The notes beneath the pieces are model-generated. The model ran no database searches, was not told the origin of the DNA, and was given only the letters and a program-made list of their open reading frames with translations. DNA of 64,000 bases from Dickeya oryzae. GTDB taxonomy: Bacteria > Pseudomonadota > Gammaproteobacteria > Enterobacterales > Enterobacteriaceae. The position numbers and the translations under genes were made by a program. Where the stretch lies: NCBI RefSeq assembly GCF_009372235.1, contig NZ_SULL01000018.1, forward strand, positions 62,001-126,000, given 5' to 3'. This document shows, piece after piece, positions 26,862 through 36,600 of this stretch; position 1 is the stretch's first letter; each line of letters begins with the position of its first letter.

Positions 26862-26883
26862 AAGTGTGATTTATCTCACTGTG
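26862..26883. promoter_or_regulatory. CRP site upstream of the XRE gene
   Basis: AAAGTGTGATTTATCTCACTGT has TGTGA and TCACT half-sites with the correct six-base spacer and A/T flanks. It is centred about 62 bp upstream of the XRE start. Confidence 0.6.
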
Positions 26884-26934
26884 CCGGACAGTGTATTTTA
26901 TCGGGTCATGGGTCAATCGTTGGTAAGGCGGGTT

Positions 26935-27156
26935 ATGCCGATCGTTATCAGGCTGGATGTACTGCTGGCACAGAAAAAGATGAAGTCCCGCGAGCTGGCG
27001 AGACGTATTGGTATTACAGAGCAAAATCTGTCATTGCTGAAATCCGGTAAGGTTAAGAGCATCCGGTTCGAGACGTTGCAGAAAATATGCGAAGTGCTCG
27101 CCTGTCAGCCCGGCGATGTGCTGGAATCTCTGCCGGAGTGTTTGCCTGAAAAGTAA
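26935..27156 (+). CDS. Small XRE-family (YozG-like) HTH regulator
   Basis: This 73-residue protein is essentially one Cro/CI helix-turn-helix: MPIVIRLDVLLAQKKMKSREL, then LARRIGITEQNLSLLKSGKVK at about 20-40 with the recognition helix, and LQKICEVLACQPGDVLE. This is the architecture of small YozG/Xre repressors that often pair with a membrane protein. The start at 26935 is chosen because the family begins MPIV(I/V)RLD. It is divergent from togT and its target is unknown. Confidence 0.85.
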   Translation: MPIVIRLDVLLAQKKMKSRELARRIGITEQNLSLLKSGKVKSIRFETLQKICEVLACQPGDVLESLPECLPEK

Positions 27157-27179
27157 AGCCGTGCACTCCCTGCACGGCT
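27157..27179. terminator. Hairpin between convergent XRE and yeiQ-like genes
   Basis: AGCCGTGCA and TGCACGGCT form a 9-bp stem around CTCCC immediately after the XRE stop. There is no strong T tract, so termination strength is uncertain. Confidence 0.5.
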
Positions 27180-27194
27180 CTGGTGACAGACTGA

Positions 27195-28691
27195 CTAGCG
27201 ACTGAATAGCGCGGCGACGGTTGCTTTCGCGCCGTTATCACGTAACGACAGGTAGGCGTTGGTCAGCTCAGCGACCCACGGCGCGTTGTTGGGCAAATCA
27301 TCGCCGAACAAGGCATTGATGGCGAGCAGGCCGCGAACGCGCGCTTCGTTGTCAGCGGTTGTGCTGACAACCTGTTGCAAGGTGGTGACCAGTGGATCAC
27401 GGATATCGATCGCCTGGCCAGCATCGTCAACGCCACCGACATAACGCATCCAACCCGCCACGCCAAGCGTCAGCGCGCGGTGGTCGCTGCTATGTGCCAG
27501 ATGCCAGCGCAGTGAGGCCAGCATACGTTGTGGCAGTTTCTGGCTACCATCCATCGCAATCTGCCAGGTGCGGTGTTTCAATGCAGGGTTAGAAAAACGC
27601 TCAAGCAACTGGTCGGCATACGCGGTCAGGTCGACGCCGGAAACCTGTAAGGTCGGTGCCTGTTCCTGCAACATCAAATGGCGTACCGCCTGCCGGTAGT
27701 GCGGGTCTTCCATACCATCATTGATATGCTCGTAGCCAGCCAGATAACCGAGGTAGGCCAGGAAAGAGTGGCTACCGTTGAGCATACGCAGCTTCATCTC
27801 TTCAAACGGCAGTACGTCATCAACCAACTGTGCTCCCGCCAGTTCCCACTCGGGGCGACCGGCAACAAACTTGTCTTCCACCACCCACTGGATGAAGGGC
27901 TCGCAGGCGATACCGCAAGGATCGGCAACCCCAATAGCATCGGCTATCTGGGTCAGCGTTTCCGGTGTGGCGGCCGGTACGATGCGGTCAACCATGGTGT
28001 TAGGGAAGGTCACGTGTTGTGCTATCCAGTCCGCCAGTGAAGGATCCTGCAAACGGGCGGCATCCATGACGACCTGTCGGGTCACTTTACCGTTTTCCGG
28101 TACGTTGTCGCAGGACAGCACCGAGAAGGGCGCAATACCGCGTTCACGACGCAGGCGCAGCGCTTCGGCCAGCAAACCCGGCACTGACGACGGCTGACGT
28201 GGGGTGGCCAGGTCTTGCTGAACCAACGGGTTATTCTGATCCAGCTCGCCTTTGTTGCCTGCGCGACAGTAACCTTTTTCGGTGATAGTCAGCGATACGA
28301 TCTCCACGACCGGGTCTGCCAGTTGTTCCAGAATGGTCGCAATCCCTTCGACACGGGCGTGTAGCGACTTACAGACAGCACCCACCACGATGGCCTGATT
28401 ACCGTTAGCGGCTTTCTCAAGCACGGTAAAGCGGTGATCCTGACGACGCAGGGCAGAAATCAGGGAATCGTCGCTAAATAGCACCACTTCGCAAATCCCC
28501 CAGTCGCCGCCCTGACGGTTGAGCACCCGATCGGTCAGCAGCGCCTGATGGGCACGGTGAAACGCACCAAAGCCGATGTGTACGATGCGGGGCTTCAACG
28601 ACTGGCGGTCGTAGCGGGGTTGTTGGACCGTGGCGGGAAGCGCCGTATTGGACAGATTTTTTTCGTTGCCGGACAGACTGTTACTGGACAT
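27195..28691 (-). CDS. yeiQ: Mannitol dehydrogenase/fructuronate reductase family, YeiQ-like
   Basis: This NAD-dependent polyol or hexuronate oxidoreductase of 498 residues has the N-terminal nucleotide-binding region RIVHIGFGAFHRAHQALLTDRVLN at about 34-57 (glycine-rich GFGAF). The catalytic region KLRMLNGSHSFLAYLGYLAG at about 300 carries the long-chain MDR lysine and NGSHS motif. Segments such as GGDWGICE and FTVLEKAANGNQ match E. coli YeiQ more closely than UxuB, as recalled. If it acts as a fructuronate reductase it would join the pectin/hexuronate pathway, but no uxuA is adjacent. The ~20 residues before RYDRQ are variable. Confidence 0.75.
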   Translation of the reverse strand: MSSNSLSGNEKNLSNTALPATVQQPRYDRQSLKPRIVHIGFGAFHRAHQALLTDRVLNRQGGDWGICEVVLFSDDSLISALRRQDHRFTVLEKAANGNQAIVVGAVCKSLHARVEGIATILEQLADPVVEIVSLTITEKGYCRAGNKGELDQNNPLVQQDLATPRQPSSVPGLLAEALRLRRERGIAPFSVLSCDNVPENGKVTRQVVMDAARLQDPSLADWIAQHVTFPNTMVDRIVPAATPETLTQIADAIGVADPCGIACEPFIQWVVEDKFVAGRPEWELAGAQLVDDVLPFEEMKLRMLNGSHSFLAYLGYLAGYEHINDGMEDPHYRQAVRHLMLQEQAPTLQVSGVDLTAYADQLLERFSNPALKHRTWQIAMDGSQKLPQRMLASLRWHLAHSSDHRALTLGVAGWMRYVGGVDDAGQAIDIRDPLVTTLQQVVSTTADNEARVRGLLAINALFGDDLPNNAPWVAELTNAYLSLRDNGAKATVAALFSR

Positions 28692-28792
28692 AGCTGGCGT
28701 CCTGAAAAGGGAAAAATTAACCGCCCAACCTTAGCGATCTTTCGGCTGGACGGCAACTGTCATATCACGTGTTCTGAAGACTGTTCACACAG

Positions 28793-30397
28793 TCATGAGC
28801 GGGCTTTTGCCGTCTCTGCCTGCGAGGTTGGGTTCAGTACCGGGCGAGGCCGGATAAACCAGGCGGGGACTATCGCCAGAAAAAAGAACAACGCCACCAT
28901 AAAAAAGCCGTCCAGATAAGCAAACATCTGTGCTTTGGGCGTTAGCATGGATTCCAGATACGTCATGATCCCTGGGTTGATGTGCGTACTGAGCGGGTCG
29001 CCAAGCGGGTTACCACCGTGACCGAACAACAGACTGAGCTGGCGGATGGCATCGGTGCTGCGGATATTATCGAGTGTGAGCGATTGCGCCAGCATCTGGC
29101 CGTGGAAGGTTGCGCGTCGCTCAATAAATACCGACAGCAGGTTGACCCCCATCGCACCGCCTAACTGGCGGACAAAATTGAGGCTGCCTGCGCCTTGCGC
29201 CAGTTGCGCCGGGGGCAGTGCTCGCAACGCGCCAGCGTTCATGGCAGGCAACATGACCCCAAGCCCGACACGCCCAATGACTATCCACCAGGCCATGGTC
29301 CAGAATGGTGTATCGGTATCTGCCTCGCTGGATAACCAGCAGGATAGCCCAAACAGCACTAAGCCTGAAATCACCAGCAGATGGGGCTTGAGCTTGTCGC
29401 TGAGCGAGCCTGCCAGTGGGAAAACCATACCGAGCGCCAGCCCGGCAGGCATCAGCAACAGACCGGAGCGGGTCGGGGTATATCCCTGAATACTTTGAAC
29501 AAACAGCGGGATGATATACGTCGAGCCGTAGATACCTGCTCCCAATGCGAATGCCACAACACAGCCAGAGGTAAACGCCGGGTTCGCGAATACCCTAAGG
29601 CTGAGCAACGGGTACGGTGTGGTGAATTCCCGGATAATAAAGGCCAGTGTGGCTATCACGGCGGTGGTGAGCAGGCAGAGAATGAAGAATGAGTCCCAGC
29701 CTTCGCGCTGCCCATTGGATAACCCGGCCAACAGTGAGGTCAGCGCGATGACCAGTAGAATAAACCCCAATGTATCGAAACGACGCGGTGTACCCGTCGT
29801 CTGTGTGCTTTTAGCTGGCAGGATCACCCATGCTGCGGCGATCCCGGCCAGACAGAACGGCACCACCACCATGAAGACGGCACGCCAGTCGAGCTGGTCA
29901 ACCATCAATCCGCCAGCGGCGGGCCCCAGTGCCGGTGCCAGCACCACCCCGACACCGTAAATCCCCATCGCTTTGCCACGTTCTGATACCGGAAAAACCT
30001 GTGAAATGATGATCATCGCCAGTGGTTGGATCACGCCGCTGGCGCTACCTTGCAGAACACGAGCCAGGATCACTTCAGTACTGCTCTGACTGAAGGTGCC
30101 TAGCAGGCTGCCTGCGATGAACACTGCCAGTGAGCCGACGTAAGTGGCGCGGTAACCAAAGCGCTCCAGCATCCAGGCGGTGATCAGCATGGTCGCGGTC
30201 ATGGAGGCCAGAAAGGCGGTGGATAGCCACTGTGCCTGATCCTGACCCATACCGAATGCCCCCATGATGTCACGCATCGCGACATTGACGATGGTTGCCG
30301 TCGCGGTGGTGGCGATCGTACCCAGCATAATCGTCACCGTCGCCAGCCAGCGGTAGCGATCACCAAAACGGGCTGCCTGGGCTTCAATCGGCGACAT
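28793..30397 (-). CDS. DHA2-family multidrug efflux permease (EmrB-like)
   Basis: This 534-residue MFS exporter has about 14 membrane helices. Diagnostic segments are ATIVNVAMRDIMGAF at about 34, WLSTAFLASMTATMLITAWM at about 58, the conserved GxLxDRFGRR-equivalent LERFGYRATYVGSL, and motif C GVGVVLAPALGPAAGGLMVD at about 148. With the overlapping HlyD-type adaptor and an outer-membrane channel it would form a tripartite pump for hydrophobic drugs or fatty acids. The last residues (KARS) follow PRPVLNP. It overlaps the adaptor gene by 14 bp. Confidence 0.88.
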   Translation of the reverse strand: MSPIEAQAARFGDRYRWLATVTIMLGTIATTATATIVNVAMRDIMGAFGMGQDQAQWLSTAFLASMTATMLITAWMLERFGYRATYVGSLAVFIAGSLLGTFSQSSTEVILARVLQGSASGVIQPLAMIIISQVFPVSERGKAMGIYGVGVVLAPALGPAAGGLMVDQLDWRAVFMVVVPFCLAGIAAAWVILPAKSTQTTGTPRRFDTLGFILLVIALTSLLAGLSNGQREGWDSFFILCLLTTAVIATLAFIIREFTTPYPLLSLRVFANPAFTSGCVVAFALGAGIYGSTYIIPLFVQSIQGYTPTRSGLLLMPAGLALGMVFPLAGSLSDKLKPHLLVISGLVLFGLSCWLSSEADTDTPFWTMAWWIVIGRVGLGVMLPAMNAGALRALPPAQLAQGAGSLNFVRQLGGAMGVNLLSVFIERRATFHGQMLAQSLTLDNIRSTDAIRQLSLLFGHGGNPLGDPLSTHINPGIMTYLESMLTPKAQMFAYLDGFFMVALFFFLAIVPAWFIRPRPVLNPTSQAETAKARS

Positions 30398-31505
30398 TGA
30401 TGCTCACTTCCGCCATCAGGCCCGGTTTCAGGCCGTTATCCTGGGAATCCAGCGCGATACGCACCGGGACGCGTTGGGTAATTTTGGTGAAATTGCCAGA
30501 AGGATTGGGGCTTGGCAGCAATGCAAACTGGTTGGTGGCCGCATCGCCAACCCGGATAACATGGCCGCTGAAATGCTTGTCCGGGTAAGCATCGACCTGA
30601 ATATCGACACGTTGGCCGACTTGTACCCGGCCAATGGCCGTTTCTTTGATATTGGCCTCAACCCACAGGTTACGCGGATCGTGTACCAGCATGATCCACT
30701 GACCGGTTTGTGCGTAACTGCCCACATTGACGATGGTACGATCCACGACGCCGTCTACCGGGGAGCGTAACGCCCGGTCGGCGATCTCCTGTTTGATCTG
30801 ATCGACTTGCGCCTGCAACGCAATACGCTGCTGACGCTGCATCTCTATCTGCCTGTCGAGCACCTGCAATGTGTTGCGCTGTGCTAAGGCGTTGTTCAGT
30901 TCAGCGTGTTGCGCTGTACGCTGGGCTTCGGCTTCACGCAGCTCACTCTGGCGTTGCAACAGCAGGGTGTGGGATTCGTCCCAGGTTTTACGGGCGGTCA
31001 GGTTACTCTTCAGTAATTGATCGTCGCGCTGAAAATTGTTCTGGGCCAGGCTGAGCTGATAACCGGCGTTACTGACGGCAGAGTCATTGGATGCCAGCTT
31101 GGCACGCGCTTGATCCAACGCCGCCTGGGTCGTGAGGTCGGTGACCTGGCGCTGGGTCTGGCTGTAGGCAATTTGCGCGTCTGACGCGGCCAGATTACCT
31201 TCCTGCTCGGCCAGTCGCAGACGGGCATCGCGATCGTCTATTTGTGCCAGTAACTGGTCTTTGTGGATGACATCGCCATCGATGACCGGGCGTGCTGTCA
31301 CCCAACCGCTTTCACGGCTGGCCAGCGAGATCACTTCCCCCATGACATGGGCATCTGTTTCGCTGATGTGTGTAAAACGCTGGTGAAACCAATAGGCCAG
31401 CATCAGTAATGCCAGCAATAACAGGGCGGCACCTGTCAGCAAAAAAGTACGCTGACGCTGGCTAAGACGGCGAAATCCCGTCAGTTTGAATAAGTGATGG
31501 TTCAT
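30384..31505 (-). CDS. HlyD/EmrA-type periplasmic adaptor
   Basis: This 373-residue membrane-fusion protein has one N-terminal membrane helix (TFLLTGAALLLLALLMLAYW at about 20-39). The first lipoyl half ITSETDAHVMGEVISLASRESG is followed by a long coiled coil at about 95-220, rich in A, Q, L and R. The second lipoyl half LRSPVDGVVDRTIVNVGSYAQTG and a beta-barrel domain come next. It links the EmrB-like pump to an outer-membrane factor. It overlaps both neighbours, which indicates one tightly coupled operon under the MarR regulator. (The lipoyl segment is written here only in part.). Confidence 0.87.
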   Translation of the reverse strand: MNHHLFKLTGFRRLSQRQRTFLLTGAALLLLALLMLAYWFHQRFTHISETDAHVMGEVISLASRESGWVTARPVIDGDVIHKDQLLAQIDDRDARLRLAEQEGNLAASDAQIAYSQTQRQVTDLTTQAALDQARAKLASNDSAVSNAGYQLSLAQNNFQRDDQLLKSNLTARKTWDESHTLLLQRQSELREAEAQRTAQHAELNNALAQRNTLQVLDRQIEMQRQQRIALQAQVDQIKQEIADRALRSPVDGVVDRTIVNVGSYAQTGQWIMLVHDPRNLWVEANIKETAIGRVQVGQRVDIQVDAYPDKHFSGHVIRVGDAATNQFALLPSPNPSGNFTKITQRVPVRIALDSQDNGLKPGLMAEVSINVAD

Positions 31506-31957
31506 GGGTGGCTGTTTTCGTTGCGGGAGAGATTGGCAATAACCTGATCGATAATCTGGCTGACTTGTTGAATATCCTGCTCTGATACCCCAGCCAGCGC
31601 CTGATTGCGCACCTGCCAGGCGATGGATTCCACCTTTTTCACCTGTTCCTGCCCGAGTGTGGTGAGATGAATCTCGCGAAAACGGCGGTCATGGCCTTCC
31701 CGACGTTCAATAAGCCCCTGTTTTTGCAGATTATCCAGTATCCGCACCACTGCAGAGGCATCGAGCCCCAATGATTCGGCCAGCGCTTTTTGATGGGTGG
31801 CCGTTTCTTCGCGAGCGATAAACAGCAACGGCAGCCAACTGGCCTGGGTTAAGCCGAATGGCTGTAATTCCCGGTCAATGACCCGACGCCACAGACGGGT
31901 GGTCTGTCCCAGTTGGATGGCGAAACGTCGGCGAGCGGAAGATTCTGTCTGTGGCAT
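31502..31957 (-). CDS. MarR-family repressor of the efflux operon
   Basis: This 151-residue winged-helix protein has the typical MarR core: LGLDASAVVRILDNLQKQGLI at about 67-87 as the HTH and ERREGHDRRFREIHLTTLGQE as the wing with the D-x-R motif at about 88-105. It is first in the operon with emrA- and emrB-like genes and would repress it until a phenolic or drug ligand binds. A palindrome about 45-70 bp upstream of its start is a likely operator. Confidence 0.9.
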   Translation of the reverse strand: MPQTESSARRRFAIQLGQTTRLWRRVIDRELQPFGLTQASWLPLLFIAREETATHQKALAESLGLDASAVVRILDNLQKQGLIERREGHDRRFREIHLTTLGQEQVKKVESIAWQVRNQALAGVSEQDIQQVSQIIDQVIANLSRNENSHP

Positions 31958-31999
31958 GGTGAGTTCCGTTTAAATAGATGGCAATGTCATTAGTTAACA

Positions 32000-32026
32000 A
32001 ATCAATTAATGATAAGTCAATTGATT
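32000..32026. promoter_or_regulatory. Candidate MarR operator
   Basis: AATCAATT and AATTGATT form an inverted repeat with an 11-bp spacer in the AT-rich promoter region of the MarR-emrA-emrB operon. Confidence 0.5.
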
Positions 32027-32175
32027 TTGCGCAGTGAGGCCAAAATAGCCGGGCGGCAAACGGATAAGACGCATCAGGCGAGAGGCGAACACCAGAGGCG
32101 AACGTCAGACGATGACGGATAGGGCCGGATGAAACGAAGGAGTAGTGAGGAAGCGTCGGTTGGACTGAAAATAAA

Positions 32176-32197
32176 CAGGGCAGCTTACGCTGCCCTG
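32176..32197 (-). terminator. Terminator after ldtB
   Basis: CAGGGCAGC and GCTGCCCTG form a 9-bp stem with a four-base loop, followed on the minus strand by TTTATTTTC. It lies 24 bp after the ldtB stop. Confidence 0.85.
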
Positions 32198-32220
32198 GGA
32201 AAAGCATTCACCTGTAGGAA

Positions 32221-33309
32221 TCAGGATTTGCTGCTGTCAGCCGCAGCAGCCTGATTGGCGTCGGTGACGACAGGTTGAGCCTGAGGCGCTGCTGGTTGTG
32301 CGTTGTCCGGTGCATTGGTCTGCTGGATAGCAGGAGCCTGCGGCGCTGCCGGAGCAGCAGGTGCGATAGGGGCGATGTTGTCATCGGCACCGTTCACTTT
32401 CGTCGGCATACCAGAACGGTTCTGCAGTGCCTGGTCAACCGCGCTTTCGTTTACGCTGGCGTCAGACAGTACTTTGGCGACGACCGGGCTCAGTTGCAGC
32501 GGTGCTGGCGTGTCAGAGTTGAACTCAGCTTCGGTACGAGACAGTGGGTTGTGTACTTCAACATACCGTGAACCATCAGGTTCTACCGTGGCTTTCACCG
32601 GTTCGTTGATGAACTGAACGCGGGTACCGACCGGAACGTGTTCAAACAGGTACTTGATGTCTTTATCGCGCAGACGAACACACCCGTGGCTAACGCGCAG
32701 GCCAATACCGAAGTTGGCGTTAGTACCGTGGATAGCGTACAGCTTGCCGATGTACAGCGCATACAGCCCCATCGGGTTATCCGGACCCGCCGGATAAACC
32801 TGAGGCAGGTATTCGCCGCGAGCCGCGTATTCGGCATGCATGGCGGCAGTCGGTGTCCAGGTCGGGCGCTCTTTCTTACGTTGTACCGACGTCACCCAGT
32901 TGATCGGGGTATCTTTGCCGAGCTGGCCGATACCAATCGGTAAGACCACCACGGTTTTGGAACCTTTCGGGTAATAATACAGGCGCATTTCGGCACTGTT
33001 GATCACGATGCCCTCGCGCGGTGCGTCGGGGAGAATCAGTTGCTGCGGCACTGTCATGGTGGTGCCCGGTTTTGGCAGATAGACATCAATGCCTGGGTTG
33101 GCTTCCAGCAGGTTGCTCAGCCCCATCTGATACTGGGCGGCAAAGTGCTCCAGCGCATCGGTACTGCCGCTGGGAATCGTAACTTGGATGTTTTCTCCTA
33201 CCAGCCGACTATTCGGAGCTGGCAATGGATAAACTACGGCGAGTGCTGTCTGGCTGAAAGCAGCCGCCGCCACAACTAACGTCAGGATCGCGCGAATACT
33301 CATTTTCAT
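32221..33309 (-). CDS. ldtB: L,D-transpeptidase LdtB with C-terminal extension
   Basis: LdtB (YbiS) anchors Braun lipoprotein to peptidoglycan in the periplasm. The start at 33309 yields a signal peptide ([18 protein letters not shown], cleavage after ALA). A LysM-like segment (about 40-90) precedes the YkuD catalytic domain (about 98-235). The active-site signature [20 protein letters not shown] carries His and Cys near residue 230. The enzyme body ends near [10 protein letters not shown]. coli LdtB stops there, but this protein adds about 55 residues rich in Ala, Pro, Gln and Asn. Its C-terminal tail may be a cell-wall-facing linker. Function of the core is firm. Confidence 0.9.
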   Translation of the reverse strand: MKMSIRAILTLVVAAAAFSQTALAVVYPLPAPNSRLVGENIQVTIPSGSTDALEHFAAQYQMGLSNLLEANPGIDVYLPKPGTTMTVPQQLILPDAPREGIVINSAEMRLYYYPKGSKTVVVLPIGIGQLGKDTPINWVTSVQRKKERPTWTPTAAMHAEYAARGEYLPQVYPAGPDNPMGLYALYIGKLYAIHGTNANFGIGLRVSHGCVRLRDKDIKYLFEHVPVGTRVQFINEPVKATVEPDGSRYVEVHNPLSRTEAEFNSDTPAPLQLSPVVAKVLSDASVNESAVDQALQNRSGMPTKVNGADDNIAPIAPAAPAAPQAPAIQQTNAPDNAQPAAPQAQPVVTDANQAAAADSSKS

Positions 33310-33414
33310 ATCTTTGTTGAGTGTTAAAAGCCATTGCGGCAAAGGAATTGTTGTTATCCGGATCATAAAGCCCGGATGCGCATTATATGTGCAGAAGGTC
33401 GGCAGGAAAACCAG

Positions 33415-33519
33415 ATGTACAATCCATTACATTATATCCCACTCATATTTCAGGCTACTGACGTGTTGGAGCAGGAAATAAGGCGACGGGGGAAGGATAC
33501 GAACAAAAAAATCGAATAA
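33415..33519 (+). CDS. Possible 34-residue small protein
   Basis: A short frame begins at ATG 33415 with an AGGAAAA ribosome site nine bases upstream. It encodes [20 protein letters not shown] then a basic tail. It lies between the divergent ends of ldtB and nifJ and reads towards the nifJ terminator hairpin. No homologue is recognised and it may be spurious. Confidence 0.25.
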   Translation: MYNPLHYIPLIFQATDVLEQEIRRRGKDTNKKIE

Positions 33520-33546
33520 GTGTCGTCAGGCGTGGCTGGCTAGAAA

Positions 33547-33578
33547 AACACCGGGAGTGATTTCTCACTCCCGGTGTT
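33547..33578. terminator. Strong terminator after nifJ
   Basis: AACACCGGGAGTGA and TCACTCCCGGTGTT form a perfect 14-bp stem with a four-base loop. On the minus strand TTTTTCTAG follows. Confidence 0.92.
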
Positions 33579-33604
33579 GAACAGCAGAAGGTGCCAGCGC
33601 GTTT

Positions 33605-36600
33605 CTATTCCTGTGTGTTTTTCTCTGCTTTGCCTGCCAGCAAGCTCAGGAAGTCATAGCGGCGGCGCAAGTCAGCTTCGGCTTCTTCATACAACCGTGC
33701 CGCTTCTTGCGGTTGTTGTGTATTGAGCCGACGGAAACGTTGCTCGTTGAGCAGGGTTTCGCTCAGGCTGGCTGATGGTGGACGGGAATCCGTCACCAGT
33801 GCCGGTTTCCCTTCAGCCGTACGGCGTGGATCGAAGCGGTACAACGGCCAGAAGCCGGTGGCGGTCAACTGACGCATCTGGTCGTGGCTAAACGCCAGGT
33901 CGTAGCCGTGCTCTTCGCAAGGGCTGTAGGCAATGATCAGGGAAGGGCCCGGCCAGGCTTCCGCTTCCTGAATCGCTTTCACCGTTTGGTTCAACTGAGC
34001 CCCCAGTGAAATTTGCGCCACATAGACATGGCCGTACATCATGACCGTGACGCCAAGGTCTTTGCGTGCTTTGCGTTTGCCGTGCTCACCAAACTTGGTG
34101 ACGGCACCGAGCGGGGTGGCTTTAGATTGTTGACCGCCGGTGTTGGAATAGCACTGGGTGTCCAGTACCAGCACGTTGACGTTTTCCGACAGACTCATCA
34201 CGTGGTCAAGACCGCCGTAACCGATATCGTAAGCCCAACCGTCACCACCAATCAGCCAGATGGATTTATCCACCAGATGATCGGCATCGGCGGCCAACTG
34301 ACGGGCATTGGCGCTGTCGATGGCGTTGAGCGACTGACGCAGGCTGGTAATCTGCTCACGTCGTACATCGGCCGCAACCGATTCCTCCAGCAGGTCGGCC
34401 ACCAACTCAGCAGGCAGTTGGGGTTTAAGTTCTGCCAGCAGGCGGAGGGCGCGCTGACGGTGCTGGTCGACACTCAGACGGAAGCCCAGGCCGAATTCGG
34501 CGTTGTCTTCAAACAGCGAGTTGGCCCAGGCTGGTCCTCGGCCGTTGGCATCGGTGGTCCAGGGGGTTGTCGGCAGGTTGCCGCCGTAAATCGAGGAGCA
34601 CCCGGTCGCGTTGGCAACCAGCAGTCGATCGCCATACAACTGGGTCAGCAACTTGATGTACGGGGTTTCGCCGCAACCGGAGCAGGCACCGGAATACTCG
34701 AACAGCGGTGTGATCAACTGTGAGGTACGAATATCGATGCGTTCCAGTTTGCTGCGGTCAATTTCCGGCAGCTTGAGGAAGAAATCGTAATGGGTTTTCT
34801 CGGTCGCCACATGTTCCAGACGCGGTTCCATGTTGATGGCTTTGATTTCTGGATTTTGGCGATCTTTCGCTGGGCAGACTTCCACGCACAGATTACAGCC
34901 GGTGCAGTCTTCCGGCGCAACTTGTAACACATACTTCTGGCCACGCATGTCACGCGCTTTCACGTCCAGCGACTGTAACGACGCCGGCGCGTCGGCCATT
35001 GCCTCGGCGGGCACCACTTTGGCGCGAATGGCGGAGTGCGGGCAGGCGGCCACGCAATGGTTACATTGGGTACACAGCTCCGGTTTCCATAGCGGGATGG
35101 CTTCGGCGATGTTACGTTTTTCCCACTGCGTGGTACCGACAGGCCAGGTCCCATCCGGCGGCAGGGCGGAAACCGGCAGGCTGTCGCCCAGACCGGCCAA
35201 CATCGCGGCGGTAACGGTTTTGACGAAATCAGGTGCCGCGTCGGAGACGACCGGTGGGCGGCATGCGCTTTGGGGATTGACCGGCTCAAGTGCGACGGCC
35301 TCCAGTGCGTTGAGTGTCGCGTCCAGTGCCCGCCAGTTGCGCTCTACCAGTTCCTGACCTTTGTTGCCATAGCTGCTGGCGATAGCCGCGCGCAGCTTAT
35401 CTTGCGCATCGCTGCCCGGCAGGATTTGTGTCAGATGGAAGAACGCCATTTGCATCACGGTATTGATGCGTGCGCCCAACTGGCATTCACGTGCGATTTT
35501 CGCCGCATTGATGCAGTACACCCGCGCCTGACGCTGATTCAGACCAGCCTGCACTTCCTGTGGCAGTCGATGCCACAGATCGTCAGCGCTGTATGGCGTA
35601 TTGATAAGGAAGATACCACCTGGCTTGAGGCGATCCACCATGCTGTATTTGTCGATGAACTGCCACTGGTGGCAGGCCACGAAATCAGCCTGCTCAATCA
35701 GATAAGCCGAGTGAATCGGGTGCGGGCCGACGCGCATGTGCGATACCGTCAGGCTACCGGCTTTTTTGGAGTCGTAAACGAAATAGCCTTGAACGAACAG
35801 CGGTGTCGAGTTGCCGACGATTTTGATCGAGTTCTTGGCAGCCGAAACGGTGCCATCGCTGCCAAGCCCGTAGAACAGCGCTTCCAGAGACATCTGGGTC
35901 GGCATCGGTTGGTCGGACAGCGGTAACGACAGGTGGGTGATATCGTCATAAATACCCACGGTAAAACGCGGTCTGGGGTTGGTAAGCGCCAACTCTTTAT
36001 ACGTCGCTTCAACGCATTGTGGGGTGAACTCTTTTGACGATAACCCATAACGCCCGCCAATCACCTTCGGCATAAGTGGGCGCTCACCTCGTGAAAATGC
36101 CTCGGCCAGTGCGGTCATCACATCCAGATACAGCGGTTCAGCCAGCGCACCGGGTTCTTTGGTGCGATCCAATACCGCGATGGATTGCGCGCTTTGCGGG
36201 ATGACCGCCAGCAGGTGTTGCGCCGAGAACGGCCGGTACAGCCGCACTTTCACTACCCCCACTTTTTCGCCGCGTGTCAGCAGGGTATCGATCACTTCTT
36301 CGCAGGTACCGACGCCAGAACCCATCATTACGATGACGCGGGTAGCATCCGGATGGCCGTAGTATTCGAACGGTTGGTATTGACGACCGGTTTCGCGGGC
36401 GAAGTCGTTCATGGCCTGTTCAACGTGGCCGAATGCCGCGTTGTACCACGGGTTGGTGGCTTCACGGGCCTGGAAAAAGGTATCAGGGTTTGAGGCGGTG
36501 CCACGAATCACCGGACGTTCAGGAGTAAGTGCACGCTCACGGTGTGCGTCAATCGCCGCCTGCGGTAGCAGACTATGTAACTGGGCATCGCTGAGCGGTT

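Noticed and set aside
32030-32150. REP-like sequence with GGATAAGACGC
   Set aside because: Only short REP-like words are present and no complete palindromic unit could be paired.
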